In this document: piece after piece, positions 23,993-36,500 of the stretch
How positions within the stretch are numbered: the first letter of the stretch is position 1
Layout of the letters: every line of letters begins with the position of its first letter
Assembly: GCA_020055645.1 (NCBI GenBank)
Contig: CM034549.1
Span: forward strand, 7,812,001 to 7,876,000
Length of the DNA stretch: 64,000 bases
Reading direction: 5' to 3'
Source: Tomocerus qinae
Taxonomy: Eukaryota > Arthropoda > Collembola > Entomobryomorpha > Tomoceridae
Translations under genes and position numbers: made by a program
The notes under the pieces: model-generated
What the model saw: the letters and a program-made list of their open reading frames with translations, nothing else
What the model was told of the DNA's origin: nothing
Databases searched by the model: none

Positions 23993-25991
23993 GCAAGTTC
24001 TGCTTACAATCAACCCATTCGAGTCATAAGTCCATTCGATAGCGATTTACTCATAAATATTTGTCCTGTGGGAGAATTACTGAATTTAATTTGAGATAAA
24101 TAGGGAGGACTCGATAATGACGCTACAGCGAAATTTAATTTTCATACACAGCAGTAGAATTAAAGCACTTGATTAAATGTACTAACGCATTACCCAATGA
24201 CAAGTTAAACAAACCATTGTCTTATATTTTACATTAAATATCATAAAAAGTATCCGAACAGAGCATATTATGGTATAGCATCTGCTATAACTAGAACTGT
24301 ATAAAATAAGGATAGGCAGAGTAAGTCGGGTATTAAAATCTGCAGTCTCATTCCGAAGAGCTATCAAACATCAAATCGAATACAATTTAAGATAGCGTTA
24401 TGGGAATAGTGGCTTGGATTGGCCTCATCAATGAGCGTTAATAATGAAATGAGTTAATCAGGGAATCCTCGTCGGAGTCGCCGTTAATGAGACATTGAGA
24501 CTCGACTGGTGCGGTGGCCTGGCCTGGCAATTAAGCCTTCGCTTATCCGTTGTAATTGCAATCAGAGGAAGGGAACATTCAGAAATAGCAAAGATATTAT
24601 TCAACTGTATGTGCAATCTACTAACTACTAGATATTTTCTTCTACTGCATTCCTTGTAATGCCAATCAACGGGTGAATTTGGAATTAAGATCCAAGATCA
24701 AACTCAGGTAAAGGTAAAATTTATTGAATTTGAATATTAAAAATATTTTTCTCCCAATGAAAGTTTTAAATTGGGGTTATTCTCACCTCATTAGCGGAGA
24801 GTCCCTAGGAAAGAATAAAGTCGAGGCAATGGTTGATATCATGACATGACAGCTGAGGAGCGTAGTGTAGAATTGAGGTGAGAAAGAGATAAAAATCACA
24901 ATTAAAATCTAATGAGCTATCATCATCACATCACAATGAGATTCGCAAAGTGTAGCGAAACAAAACAGACATAAATACACTGATATATGAAATGCTAGAG
25001 AACAAAGTCCATTGCCATTATTACTAGAAGAATATTGTGCGAGAGGTACAATGTTAAAGTTTAAGAATGTTATCAAAGTTTTGGGAAGGCAAACAAACGA
25101 AGCTTATTCAGGTTTAATGTTAAAGTTAGTTACGTATGTACAGGATTAAATTATCCTGTCTTCCATTGTCACTTTGTTTTTGCTCGTACGATCTGATTGG
25201 ATTACATTACTGCCTACTACTTACTATTGCATTCTAATAGACTATATCTATGTAAGTAGTACAGTTTTATGCAATCGAGTCTCTGCACCAAGAAATTAAA
25301 TATATAGCGTTTTACAGACGAGTGGCTTGGATTGGCCTGGCCAAGGGATATTCGGTTCTTAATTAAGAAATTGTTTAATTTAGATCTTTCATTTACAATA
25401 GTTGCTCAACTCACCTGCCTGCATGAGTTATCGTCATCGTAGTGTACTGCATGCATGTATGTACCAGGTTATAATCAAGCTCATTTAAATTACATTAAAA
25501 CTGAACGCATAGGTTTCCAGATAATTTACACTACAAACAGGCACACACCCACCCCTCACAACTCTTTAATTAAGATTTCACCAACGACCCAGCGAAAAAC
25601 TCTTACAATGCACATCTCCTCATAATTTCATTCATTGCATTGTCCAGCTCAGTCCACTCAATCAATTTCTTTCAATCTCAGGCCTGTCACTAATGAGTTT
25701 AGACCATTCTCCTGTCTAAAACTAAATTATATCCTATACTTAAATATCTTGCAGCTTTAAAACAGAAACCTTCTCTCAATGGAGTATTTGCAATGTTCAT
25801 TTTAGATTAGCTTCATTTGCATTGCGTAAGGTTCGAATATACTGCCACCTAAGACATTATGGTTAATCAAGGAACATAGAGATATATTTTTTGGAATTTC
25901 AAGTAATAATTTTTACAAATACTGGATAAATTGTTGATTCGCTTCATAGTATGAAGACCAACTTACTGATTATGATTCAGCATGAGCATAT
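23993..25991. other. Gene-free stretch
   Basis: Unique-looking AT-rich DNA with no exon-like frame or repeat that I can support. Confidence 0.4.
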
Positions 25992-25999
25992 AGTAGGAT

Positions 26000-26911
26000 G
26001 GTGTCCGGATATAAGTGCCAAAATAAAAGTGCCAATTGGCACTCTCAATGTCCATAAGTGTCAATTTCAAAAGTGCCAAAAATTTAAGTGCCAAAGCATT
26101 TAATGCCAAAATCCCAAAAGTTTGCTTTGGATGATATATTCTAAAATATTTATGCTTTTCTAGCAATTCTATTTGTAGTTCATAGTAAATGGAAGACTAA
26201 CGAACTTAGATCAATCAAGAAAGCCTTGTGTAATTTGAATACGCTGATATGTAAACGCTAAGCTGATAAGCTAAAGTCCTAGCTTAGGGAACAAGTATCC
26301 TACATTTATTTCTGTTTATCATTTGCCTTGGCCCCAGTAGTTGAAAAGAAACACCTGCACAGGTATTCCTATATAAAACATGTGTTGTTAAAAACGTAAG
26401 ATATTGGAAACATGTACAAGAAGATGTACTAAGAACAACAAATTGCTTGGAAGTTGGCATCATGGTTTTAATTATTATCTAGAGTGAATAAACCGCATCC
26501 ATCAATTTAGATGTTATTGTCCCATTTCCAAAGCGAATAAAGTAATTGTTCGCTTATGATCGTTTACTTTAACAGCGGAATGGCAACACCTCAAAAGAAA
26601 AGGTACAGGGAGCTTGATGAAAAGATTTCTTTTCAGGTTGTACAGTATCTCACAAAACCTAATATTATTATCGATTATTTAAATGCATGTACACATTTAG
26701 TGGGACGGAATAATCAAGGATGAAAGACTTAAACTCACATAGGATTATAATTTACAAAGTAATACCCTTGTACATAACATGAGACTTAACAATGACTAAT
26801 TAAACTTGCATTGGCATTTAATTTCATTGGCACTTTTGTTTTTGGCACTTCTCAAAATCTCTGAAAAAAATAATTGGCACATTTGACCGTTGGCACATAT
26901 ATCCGGGAACC
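26000..26911. mobile_element. hAT-type non-autonomous element with 8-bp target duplication
   Basis: Ends GGTGTCCGGATATAAGTGCC and GGCACATATATCCGGGAACC form 20-bp imperfect inverted repeats. AGTAGGAT is duplicated exactly on both sides (25992-25999, 26912-26919), which is diagnostic of hAT-like insertion. Both subterminal regions are packed with AAGTGCCAA or its complement (five or more copies on the left, four on the right), as expected of transposase-binding sites. The 912-bp interior has no transposase frame. Confidence 0.85.
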
Positions 26912-27175
26912 AGTAGGATAGTTAAGAAATGAAATTCGTGATTACTTAGCAAATTAGTGCATTAAAATCGAAATGGCAAAATTAAATATTTGTTACTCAA
27001 TATTCTCCTGACTTCAGTTCATTTTTTAGTAGATTCATTCTACAATTGGGTGTAGCAGTGCATAAAATCTTGCAAAAAATGCTTTCCACGATAGAGGATT
27101 CAGTTAGCCACTGCACTGGTAATAAACAATTGATATTACAATTCCGTACAGTTTTAAATTCACTTTTGTTTACTA

Positions 27176-27592
27176 TTATTAAGTAGCGAAGCTGTTTTAT
27201 AGGAATGACGGATCTGTCTGGTTGTCTGTCTATGTTTGTCTGTCCGTCTGGCAACAAGATAACTTTCAAATAGAATGAGGTAATCCGTTCAAACTTTTTG
27301 TACGTAAACTATGGGTCAAAAGTAAGATTAAGTTTGAAAATGGACCTAATCGGACACATTCCCTACCTGAGGGCGTGGTCAAAACACAAATATCGATGTA
27401 ACGTTAGTTCTGCACATCTTAGGACATCATGAAATATTTCGTTCGGAAGATTATTTGTTGGGTCAGGTCAAGGTCAAGCCAGACAGGTTTGTATGGTTAA
27501 AAATCATGGGAAAAATAGGTCGCAAAATGTTATATAATGTCGCAAATCATGCCTACCTCCGCTACTTTTTTACATGCATTTGACATGGTATA
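27176..27592 (+). mobile_element. Short Helentron-associated element
   Basis: Shares the left end (TTATTAAGTAGCG, GCTGTTTTATAGGAATG, GTCTGT tract, TAATCCGTTCAAACTTTTT) and the right end (CCGCTACTTTTTTACAT) with the long element at 7998-10187. It lacks the subrepeats and helicase piece, so it is a non-autonomous derivative of the same family. Confidence 0.6.
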
Positions 27593-27712
27593 TTACTATT
27601 AGAGAATGCTAAAATGTGGACTAGATTAAAGTGTTTTTTCGTAGAAATATAGAGATTCCATAATTGCCAATTACCAACCATAAGTATTGCTACTAAATAA
27701 TACAATGCTGTA

Positions 27713-28509
27713 CTGTTACAATTATCGCTACGCGATATTTTTCAAATAATAACCGCAGTGAAAACCGCTTCTGATTGGTCGATGCATTTTTGAAATTGAC
27801 CAATCAGAGCACAGGATTCCATAGCAAAATTTTATATGATTTTCATAAATCATTCCCAAGGGAAATATTTATTTTAACACTGAACTTTGAACTACAGACT
27901 TGTGATAGGATAGGAAAATACGGACTCACACTTTTAGCATAATCGCAAACTAATACACTGCACTCAACTCTATGATGCTTACTTGCTGAACAGAGCAATT
28001 GCTTTCATGTGTTACAATTGATTATTACTTCACTAAGCAGTTTGAACAAATATATAATCATAACATTTTGCATAAATATTATCACCACTACTACACTCCG
28101 TATTCATCTTTCTCTATGAAGTAGTACAAACTAATTAATTAGATTTACTTTTAAAATTACAATTACAAGATATGATTGAAAATAAATATTTTGCATTTTG
28201 AATTGAATTGAACATGAAAGCAATTGCTCTGTTCAGCAAGTAAGCATCATAGAGTTGAGTGCAGTGTATTAGTTTGCGATTATGCTAAAAGTGTGAGTCC
28301 GTATTTTCCTATCCTATCACAAGTCTGTAGTTCAAAGCTCAGTGTTAAAATAAATATTTCCCTTGGGAATGATTTATGAAAATCATATAAAATTTTGCTA
28401 TGGAATCCTGTGCTCTGATTGGTCAATTTCAAAAATGCATCGACCAATCAGAAGCGATTTTCACTGCGGTTATTATTTGAAAAATATCGCGTAGCGATAA
28501 TTGTAACAG
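27713..28509. mobile_element. Large foldback MITE with TA target duplication
   Basis: Inverted arms of about 290 bp beginning CTGTTACAATTATCGC, flanked by TA (27711-27712, 28510-28511). The arms match base for base over long stretches, including ATTGCTCTGTTCAGCAAGTA and its complement. The centre (about 28018-28210) is unique AT-rich sequence. No coding capacity. One arm of a relative lies in the b561 intron at 20027-20259. Confidence 0.8.
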
Positions 28510-28864
28510 TAATAGTAATAATATTGGCATTTTAATTGCATCAGATATAATATTTTGTTTTGGTTGAATATGTCATTACAGTATATAGTATATATGTAGT
28601 ATAGTTTCCGTTAAAAATAAATCGAACCTTATTTATATCCTCAACTATAGTCAGTATTAATAATTTCCATTTCGGAATTCATATTAATCCATTATTAAGA
28701 CAGTTAAGAATTTAACGGAGGAAATACATAATTTTACATTGGAGGAATTGAACAAGTTTGTGTTTAGTCTCGGTAGTATTGCTATATAAAATAGGTTGCA
28801 TTTCCAGGAATAAAACTTAATTTTGATGACCATAATGTAGTTTATAATGACTCTATAGTTCTAA

Positions 28865-29715
28865 GGCCCGTATTTTTAATGAGAGGAGCTATTTCCACTC
28901 TCAGTCTGATTTTAAAGAGTGAGAGTGAGAGAACGAAATCTCCACTCAGAGTATCCATATTTTTAAATTGATACGGTATTCACTCTTCAAAGCCTAAGTG
29001 GAGTGGGGATTGAGAGGGAGATATACTCAACAAAGGACACGTTGCCTTAGAGGCACGCTTTAAAATATTTGATATTGTTCCTTGGGTTAGCACATTACAA
29101 TCGCCGACAACAATAATGTTCATTTCAAATTATTTGAAATGAACATGTAGCGTAGAATCTGAGAGCGGTTAGAAGATGGTACATCGGAGGTAATTGGCAG
29201 CCACGATGAATTCCAGCAATAATATCATCGTTTATTAGCGTTAAAATAAAAGATGCCGTATCTTTAGAAAAACGGTATCAGCAGATAATCTCCCGTACTA
29301 GAAAATCTCCCCTATTGGAAAATCTCCCCGTTGGACAACTGTACTCTTTGCACGAAATTTTCATAGGCCTGTAGCGCCATTTTTGTCGAATGTTATAACC
29401 TAATATTTTTGTAATCAAATGTTTTTGAACGAAATGAAAATAATTTTTTACAAGAAAATATCTGAAAGGTAGCTCAGTAGTTGTCTTTCAAAATGAGAGA
29501 TTACTCTGATGGGGAGGGAGAGTGAAGTGAAAACAATTTCATTTAAAATGTCAGTGAAGAGTTGCCACTCTCATTTACATCAAAAACTGGACTCTCACTC
29601 TTCAAAATTACATCTCTCAAAAGTTCACCTTTTTCCATTTAAAAATATGAAATATGAGTGAAAGCATGAGTGAAAGGAAGAGTTTTCGGAAATTTCTTAT
29701 TTAAAAATACGGGCC
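28865..29715. mobile_element. Harbinger-type MITE, first of a tandem pair
   Basis: Starts GGCCCGTATTTTTAATGAGA and ends TTAAAAATACGGGCC, flanked by TAA on both sides (28862-28864, 29716-29718), the three-base duplication typical of PIF/Harbinger. Length 851 bp, non-coding. It carries a perfect hairpin at 29116-29146 (ATGTTCATTTCAAAT and its complement) absent from the second copy. Confidence 0.75.
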
Positions 29716-29718
29716 TAA

Positions 29719-30549
29719 GGCCCGTATTTTTAATGAGAGGAGCTATTTCCACTCTCAGTCCGATTTTAAAGAGTGAGAGTGAGAGAACGAAATCTCCACT
29801 CAGAGTATCCATATTTTTAAATTGATAAGGTATTCACTCTTCAAAGCCTGAGTGGAGTGGGGATTGAGAGGGAGATATACTCAACAAAGGACACGTTGCC
29901 TTAGAGGCACGCTTTAAATATTTGATATTGTTCCTTGGGTTAGCACATTACAATCGCCGACAACAATTTGAAATGAACATGTAGCGTAGAATCTGAGAGC
30001 GGTTAGAAGATGGTACATCGGAGGTAATTGGCAGCCACGATGAATTCCAGCAATAATATCATCTTTTATTAGCGTTAAAATAAAAGATGCCGTATCTTTA
30101 GAAAAACGGTATCAGCAGATAATCTCCCGTACTAGAAAATCTCCCCTATTGGAAAATCTCCCCGTTGGACAGCTGTACTCTTTGCACGAAATTTTCATAG
30201 GCCTGTAGCGCCATTTTTGTCGAATGTTATAACCTAATATTGTTGTAATTAAATGTTTTTGAACGAAATGAAAATAATTTTTTACAAGAAAATATCTGAA
30301 AGGTAGCTCAGTAGTTGTCTTTCAAAATGAGAGATTACTCTGATGGGGAGGGAGAGTGAAGTGAAAACAATTTCATTTAAAATGTCAGTGAAGAGTTGCC
30401 ATTCTCATTTACATCAAAAACTGGACTCTCACTCTTCAAAATTACATCTCTCAAAAGTTCACCTTTTTCCATTTTAAAATATGAAATATGAGTGAAAGCA
30501 TGAGTGAAAGGAAGAGTTTTTGGAAATTTCTTATTTAAAAATACGGGCC
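29719..30549. mobile_element. Harbinger-type MITE, second of a tandem pair
   Basis: 831-bp direct copy of the preceding element, nearly identical apart from an internal loss of about 19 bp in the hairpin and scattered substitutions. It shares the middle TAA with its neighbour and is closed by TAA at 30550-30552. Confidence 0.75.
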
Positions 30550-30552
30550 TAA

Positions 30553-33500
30553 GTCTATTCTAATGGTTAGAGGCTTGTGTGTGTGTATCCCACAAGCTTT
30601 AGATTGCAACTTCTCCATATCTTTACAGGAACCATGCAGCATTATGCTTCTACTTTACCTGATTACTAGTAACTTAAACTGAAATATAACTACTTATTTT
30701 CTGCTATTTTACAGAATCATAAGCATGTTTTCGAATAAATAAAGCTATTGTTTATACCATAAAGTACAGATAGTTTTGTTAGTATTTACTTAAACATTAC
30801 GTTTGCTATTTTCTATCACCAAGCTTACATTGACGAAAGTAAATGCAACAATTCAGTTCTGATGTACAATAGCTATTTGCAATGAATTTCTACCTTCCAC
30901 AGATTAGATGACTCGTCTGAATGTATTTTAGTAACGACAGGTAATTCCTGCTAAACAAAGAGTGGGCTTGAAACAGTATTTGTTTGGATTGCATGAACCT
31001 GTAGTCTAGAATTTCCTCTGTTTAAACTACGTAGTAGAGTGAATACCGTAACCATTTCATGGGAATGATTGCTCTCCAAGGGATAAGTGAGGGTAATTTA
31101 GCCTAATAAATAATTCACGGACATAAACAACCAAGTTTTGCCAAATTGTTGGTTACACGCATAGTTTGGAAAAGATTATGTATCAAACTATAGCATACGT
31201 AACACACTTATACATAGTTGACATTGTCTACCAAGATTCCCTACTTCGTCAAACAATTGTCCTTCCTCTGTTTTGGTGCAATATTGTCCTAGCATATTAA
31301 TTCAGTATACGAAATATACCTTATATAAGCTAATGTGTATTCGTATGACATAAGATACCTTAACTTTCGAATCTAAATTCACCAGTAAATACATTTTCAG
31401 CAACCTTTGAAATAATAGCATGTAATTGTCAATCAACAACCAACTCTCTTATGAAACCATACAATTTAATCATATTATGTCTACTTTTTCAATCGTATAG
31501 GAATAGAAATTGTAGTGCAGGTTTCTAAAGTTTACTTTATACAAAGTTTAAATGTTTTATAAGGTTCACATTACTTCGGGAACTCGAGGCTATTATTTCC
31601 ATTCTTTATTTAGCTATTTTGCATGAGAACAACTTGAATCTCTTCTGTTCTGTATTAGTAAGAGTCACGTTTGAAATATCGATTGTTATTACAGTTGGAA
31701 TTCAGGACGGCGACGAGAAACCTCAATTGGTGACAATATAACTGCGACTTTATTTGCAATTACAAAATCATATGAGAAGGCTGTATAATGTAACCGAAAA
31801 ATTACTTCATTATGCGAGACTCTACCAGTAAGTACATTGATGAAAGTATATGAGAAAATAACGTGACCGGAAATAAGAATGCATTACCATATCGTATACG
31901 CAATTAGCAATCCATAATTGCATATCATAATTGTAAAAGGTACTTCGTTATTAAAACTTATGCTTGATAGCCTGCAGAAACTTTCTTCGTAGCTCTCTGG
32001 TCGTTAATTCAAATAACATTTTAATAATGTAATTTCTGAATAGTACCATTGTCCAAAACTTAAGTCCAGTAACCATTTAGTATACACTCTTATCATTATT
32101 ATTACTTTTAGATCCTTCTCGAACGTAGTGCTTAGTACTAGTACAGGCACAAACACATCGCACTACAACTGGAATACTATTCTCGCTATCTGAGACGACT
32201 GAAATGTTTGTATGCATTTACTATGCATTAGGCAGTGAAAGTTTTTTAATTTTTAGGTTATTTAGACAAGAATTCAATTATAATCTGAGGCGGATATTGC
32301 GCAAAATATCACAATTGATCATGAGAGTTGAATTTAATTTTCATTCTTTAAATAGCATTAAATAATTAGACATTGAGAAATAACTTGGAGAAAGAGATCA
32401 TAATGAATTGTTCTTGTCCCCATATTAATTTTGTTTTGTATAAACAATATTGATATTCTTTCTGATGCTTTGGTTGAATTGAAACTTGTCCTAAATGTAC
32501 CTACTGCCAAACCCACTAACAAGTATTTCAACATAACACTTGTGTTGTATATAAAGATATTTAAACGCTTATTACCCTCATAAATAGTATTGATTATATG
32601 CCGAAGTTGACAACGCATATTAATATTAAGTCAGCAATGATATTATACATTTCCATTGTACAATGTAGATATGTAAGGTAATGCTTAGGCTATATTTCTT
32701 GGTACCTATTTAGTTGCAGGTTGTAGGATAAGTTAAAAAGAGTATTTCAATGCCCTGTACACCACAACAATTAAATTCTTATAGCAATTTAACTTTGGTA
32801 TAACGATAATTGGCATACCACTGAAAGTGTTCAACAACAGTTTCTAAAAATTCTAATTGCCTTACCTGTAATTAAAATACGGATGAAACAGCTGAAAATA
32901 ATATCTGCATTATGTAATATGTTATAAATACCCAATAGGTTCTTTTTTGTATTGGTTAACCAAGTAAAGCATAATGGTATTAGCAATAATAATTAAAATT
33001 TCAATAATAAAGACATCACTACTTGTAGAATTTACCAGGAAATAAAAGAATGAATTTATGAAAGTGGCATCAGAAAAGATACAGAGATAGTTCCAGTTTC
33101 AGGGTATAATATGATGTTGGAAGATGAGATAAGCCTTGAGCACATCTTAGCGTTCTTCCTTTCTCTTCTTAGCAGAGCTGGATAGTTGTCTGAAGGAACT
33201 TTGGCTGGCAGAGTAACTCCGAGTCGGTTGCGTGGTGGTGTGTGTTAAAAAGCAATCCGTAGATAGTTTACTATTGTGTGTGTGTGGCCAATTAAGAAGA
33301 GAAGAGCTCTCCAATCTCCTTAATGGACCCTATACTTTAATTTAATCTAATTGGGAAGCCATTCTCATGGCACTCTGACTGACTGACTGAATTCTACGTA
33401 CAGAAAGTACCTACCACTAATATGCAGATGTACACTACACATTAATGTTCCTCTAAGCTTCCCCAACAATGAGACTGCGACTCACCCAAACTTGAATTCA

Positions 33501-36500
33501 CTTTATGCAGAATAAAGCAGCTAGACGAATCTAGATACAAGTCTCCACTTCTAAAGTTAGTATACCGAATGCAGTACATAAGATTACTATTTATTATCAT
33601 AAACAAAGTACGAGTACAAAATCCCTCTCAATTAGAAAAGCGTCTTTAGTCTCCCAATGAGCCTATCATTATGCAAGTAACAATAAGACAAACAGCTCAA
33701 CAGATTTAAAAGGATCTTGTTCCCGTCCTGGATAAAATAACGTTATTAAATGACGTAAATAGGTAAGATTAATTATCCAGGGTGGGATTATTGGAAAGAT
33801 GACACAAACATATGATTTTAATTTACAGCCAAACCGTACGATTTAAAAATAAATTCTAGTGATGACAAGTACCACTGTTATGACTTTTGATAGTATTATG
33901 CCAAAGCAGTATTAAATAAATTCTTCCATGTTTTCCAATGGTAGAAATGTGTAGAGATAAATATTTGGAGGAAAAGCGAAACCCTGGAGCGATGCGATAT
34001 TGTAGTATGCTTAAATGTTGTTTTCATGTACATCTTGATTGTACGACATAATGTGATGTAGTGGTGGAAGGGATTGTAATGTGTTCGGCTTTAGCCTACT
34101 AAGCCCTGCTCTGACTTTCCACTGTCTATACGTGAAGAATCAAGTGAGCTCGAGTCGGGGATCTCAAAGAAAAGTTGGTACTTTACGATAATTATAATTA
34201 GTTGGTATTATGATTGCATCTCATTTAGGAAATTAAAACGTTCCGTCCGGCCACTATTTACTTACAGTCCTTATTTACCACCTTCATTATCATCCTTTAA
34301 GCTTCCAATCAGTCCCACTCGCAGTCGCTCTTCCCTTTTTATATAAGCGCTCTGTTATTAATTACTTCTCTTTGTATATACTATTGTGTACTTTGTAAAA
34401 CTGTAAATTATCTACTCTAATAAAAAGCACAGCTCTAAGTTGTGCCTTGTTCAGAGGTAAATCCATTCAATCCCAGTCTAATTACCCTATTTGTTAAACT
34501 AAATACTTGTAACTTAATATTTATCGTTTCTTTCCTCCATCAATCACAACAAAAAAATTTTCATTTTCTTTGTGGCAACATACGTTCAGATATATTCTAT
34601 AAAAAATTAAAACTGTGATTTACACCTTACTCCGGTTAAATTGCACCAGGCAATATAAGTACCGTATAATTCTCGAACAAAATAAAGCATACGTGTAAAT
34701 GTATATTATGCAACATTTTCAAAAACTACAAATGAAAAACGTGTGCAGTTTAGTAAGAAAGTAGACATTCTGACTTTTCTGAGCCCTCGAGTAAAATATT
34801 TACTAATTTGGAGGAAACTGTTGTGTAGCACAGCTACTAATGCCTATAGGAATAGGAGGTAGCAATAATTAACAATAATAATAATGCAGAGGATGGCTAG
34901 ATGAAAATAATTTAATATACAAGGACATATCTATATAGGAGCAGAATGCGGTTATGTTTTAGGAATTATGAAAATTAAATGATAAATTGGGGAAGCTAGA
35001 AGCGGAGCTATAGTATCAAAATGTAATACATATAGGTATATTGTATAAGGAAGATGAAATGATTATTAGGCAGGGAATGTATTTGCATAGGGCTTAATTA
35101 AATTACAATTAGAAGTAGAGTGTGCTTGCAGTCCTAATTTGAGATGATGATGATGATCAGCTAGGAAGGAATGGAACTGGAACGAACAAAGCAGAGCAAC
35201 TAATAAGCTAACAATAAGCATACTTACAATTAGCAGGAGCCCAGCGTATGTAAATGTTAATTAGCACATTGTACCTTCAGTTAGATGGATCCTGTAAAAG
35301 GGATTTTGTGCCGAGTGCGATGCATGTCGGTTTCTGTGCTGCAACTATGTATGCATTAATTTAGAATTTCTGGAAAATGCCTTCCAGTTCTATTTGCTCC
35401 GTCGGTCGGCAATTAGTTGCTAACTCCAGTCAACACAACTCTGCGTCGTCCACCGAGTGTAAGCAAGACTGACGGGACCAAGAGTACTTGAATTCCAAGT
35501 GCCTGCCTCTCTCTCTCTCTACCTGACGTTCACAAATATATTTGCATATACATTCAAGCGTCATATTGCCCGAAAGAGGATTTACATTCTGCAAAACTTC
35601 ATTTCACACAGCAACCCAATTCAATAGAACCTCTCATGAAAGCAATCTAGATTAGCAAAATAGGTGCCTGACCAAAATCATGTGATGCTATTAAACAAAA
35701 GCAACCTTGGTCAATCTACTACTTAAATGTAACCGTATGTATATCAAGGACGTTATACTGTCTTTTCTATCATTGTCTATAGCCTTTTCAAAAAATTCAA
35801 TCTTCTTCAATAACCTAAAAATTCTTCATGCAAAGTTTAAATTACAGCCACAAATAAAATATCCCCCCTTGATTGAGTTTTTTGTATTAAATGTTGTTAT
35901 GTAATGAAAAATTAATTTAGGTAAGTCAGATTTTATTATGAAATTTTGTTTAGTGCGTAAATGGAATATGATATTGTAGAAAATAAACCTCGGAATATTT
36001 TATTACATGTTGATTGCTGGTATGTAAAACAAATTAGCGTAACAATCCATTTTCACAGAGTTACTACCGATTCTCGTAAACAAATTGAACCGGATTTTTC
36101 TACTTTATGTTAATTTCGACGTGTATCGTGTTTCTGTATTTGATTTATGAAACCATACGATTTTTCTCCAAACAAAATTTTGTACTGGCTTATAACTTTT
36201 TAACATCCACTACTCTCCGTATGATTATGTAACAAAGGCAGGTAGGTATGGCAAATATTGCTATAAAATAATTTATTCAACTAGCTTATCTAATTGGAAC
36301 TTAAAATATTCCGAAGTAATTTATATCCGTTAGAATATCAATTACATTTGCTTTTAGCATAATTTGCATTTGTCCTTTGTTGGTGACATCTGACATGACA
36401 TAAAATAGATGAGAAACAGCATCGACAGTTCTCTATTTAACAGCACCAGCTGTTAGAGCTCCGATTGCATTCCAAATGAGCAAAAGCAAATTATCACTGC

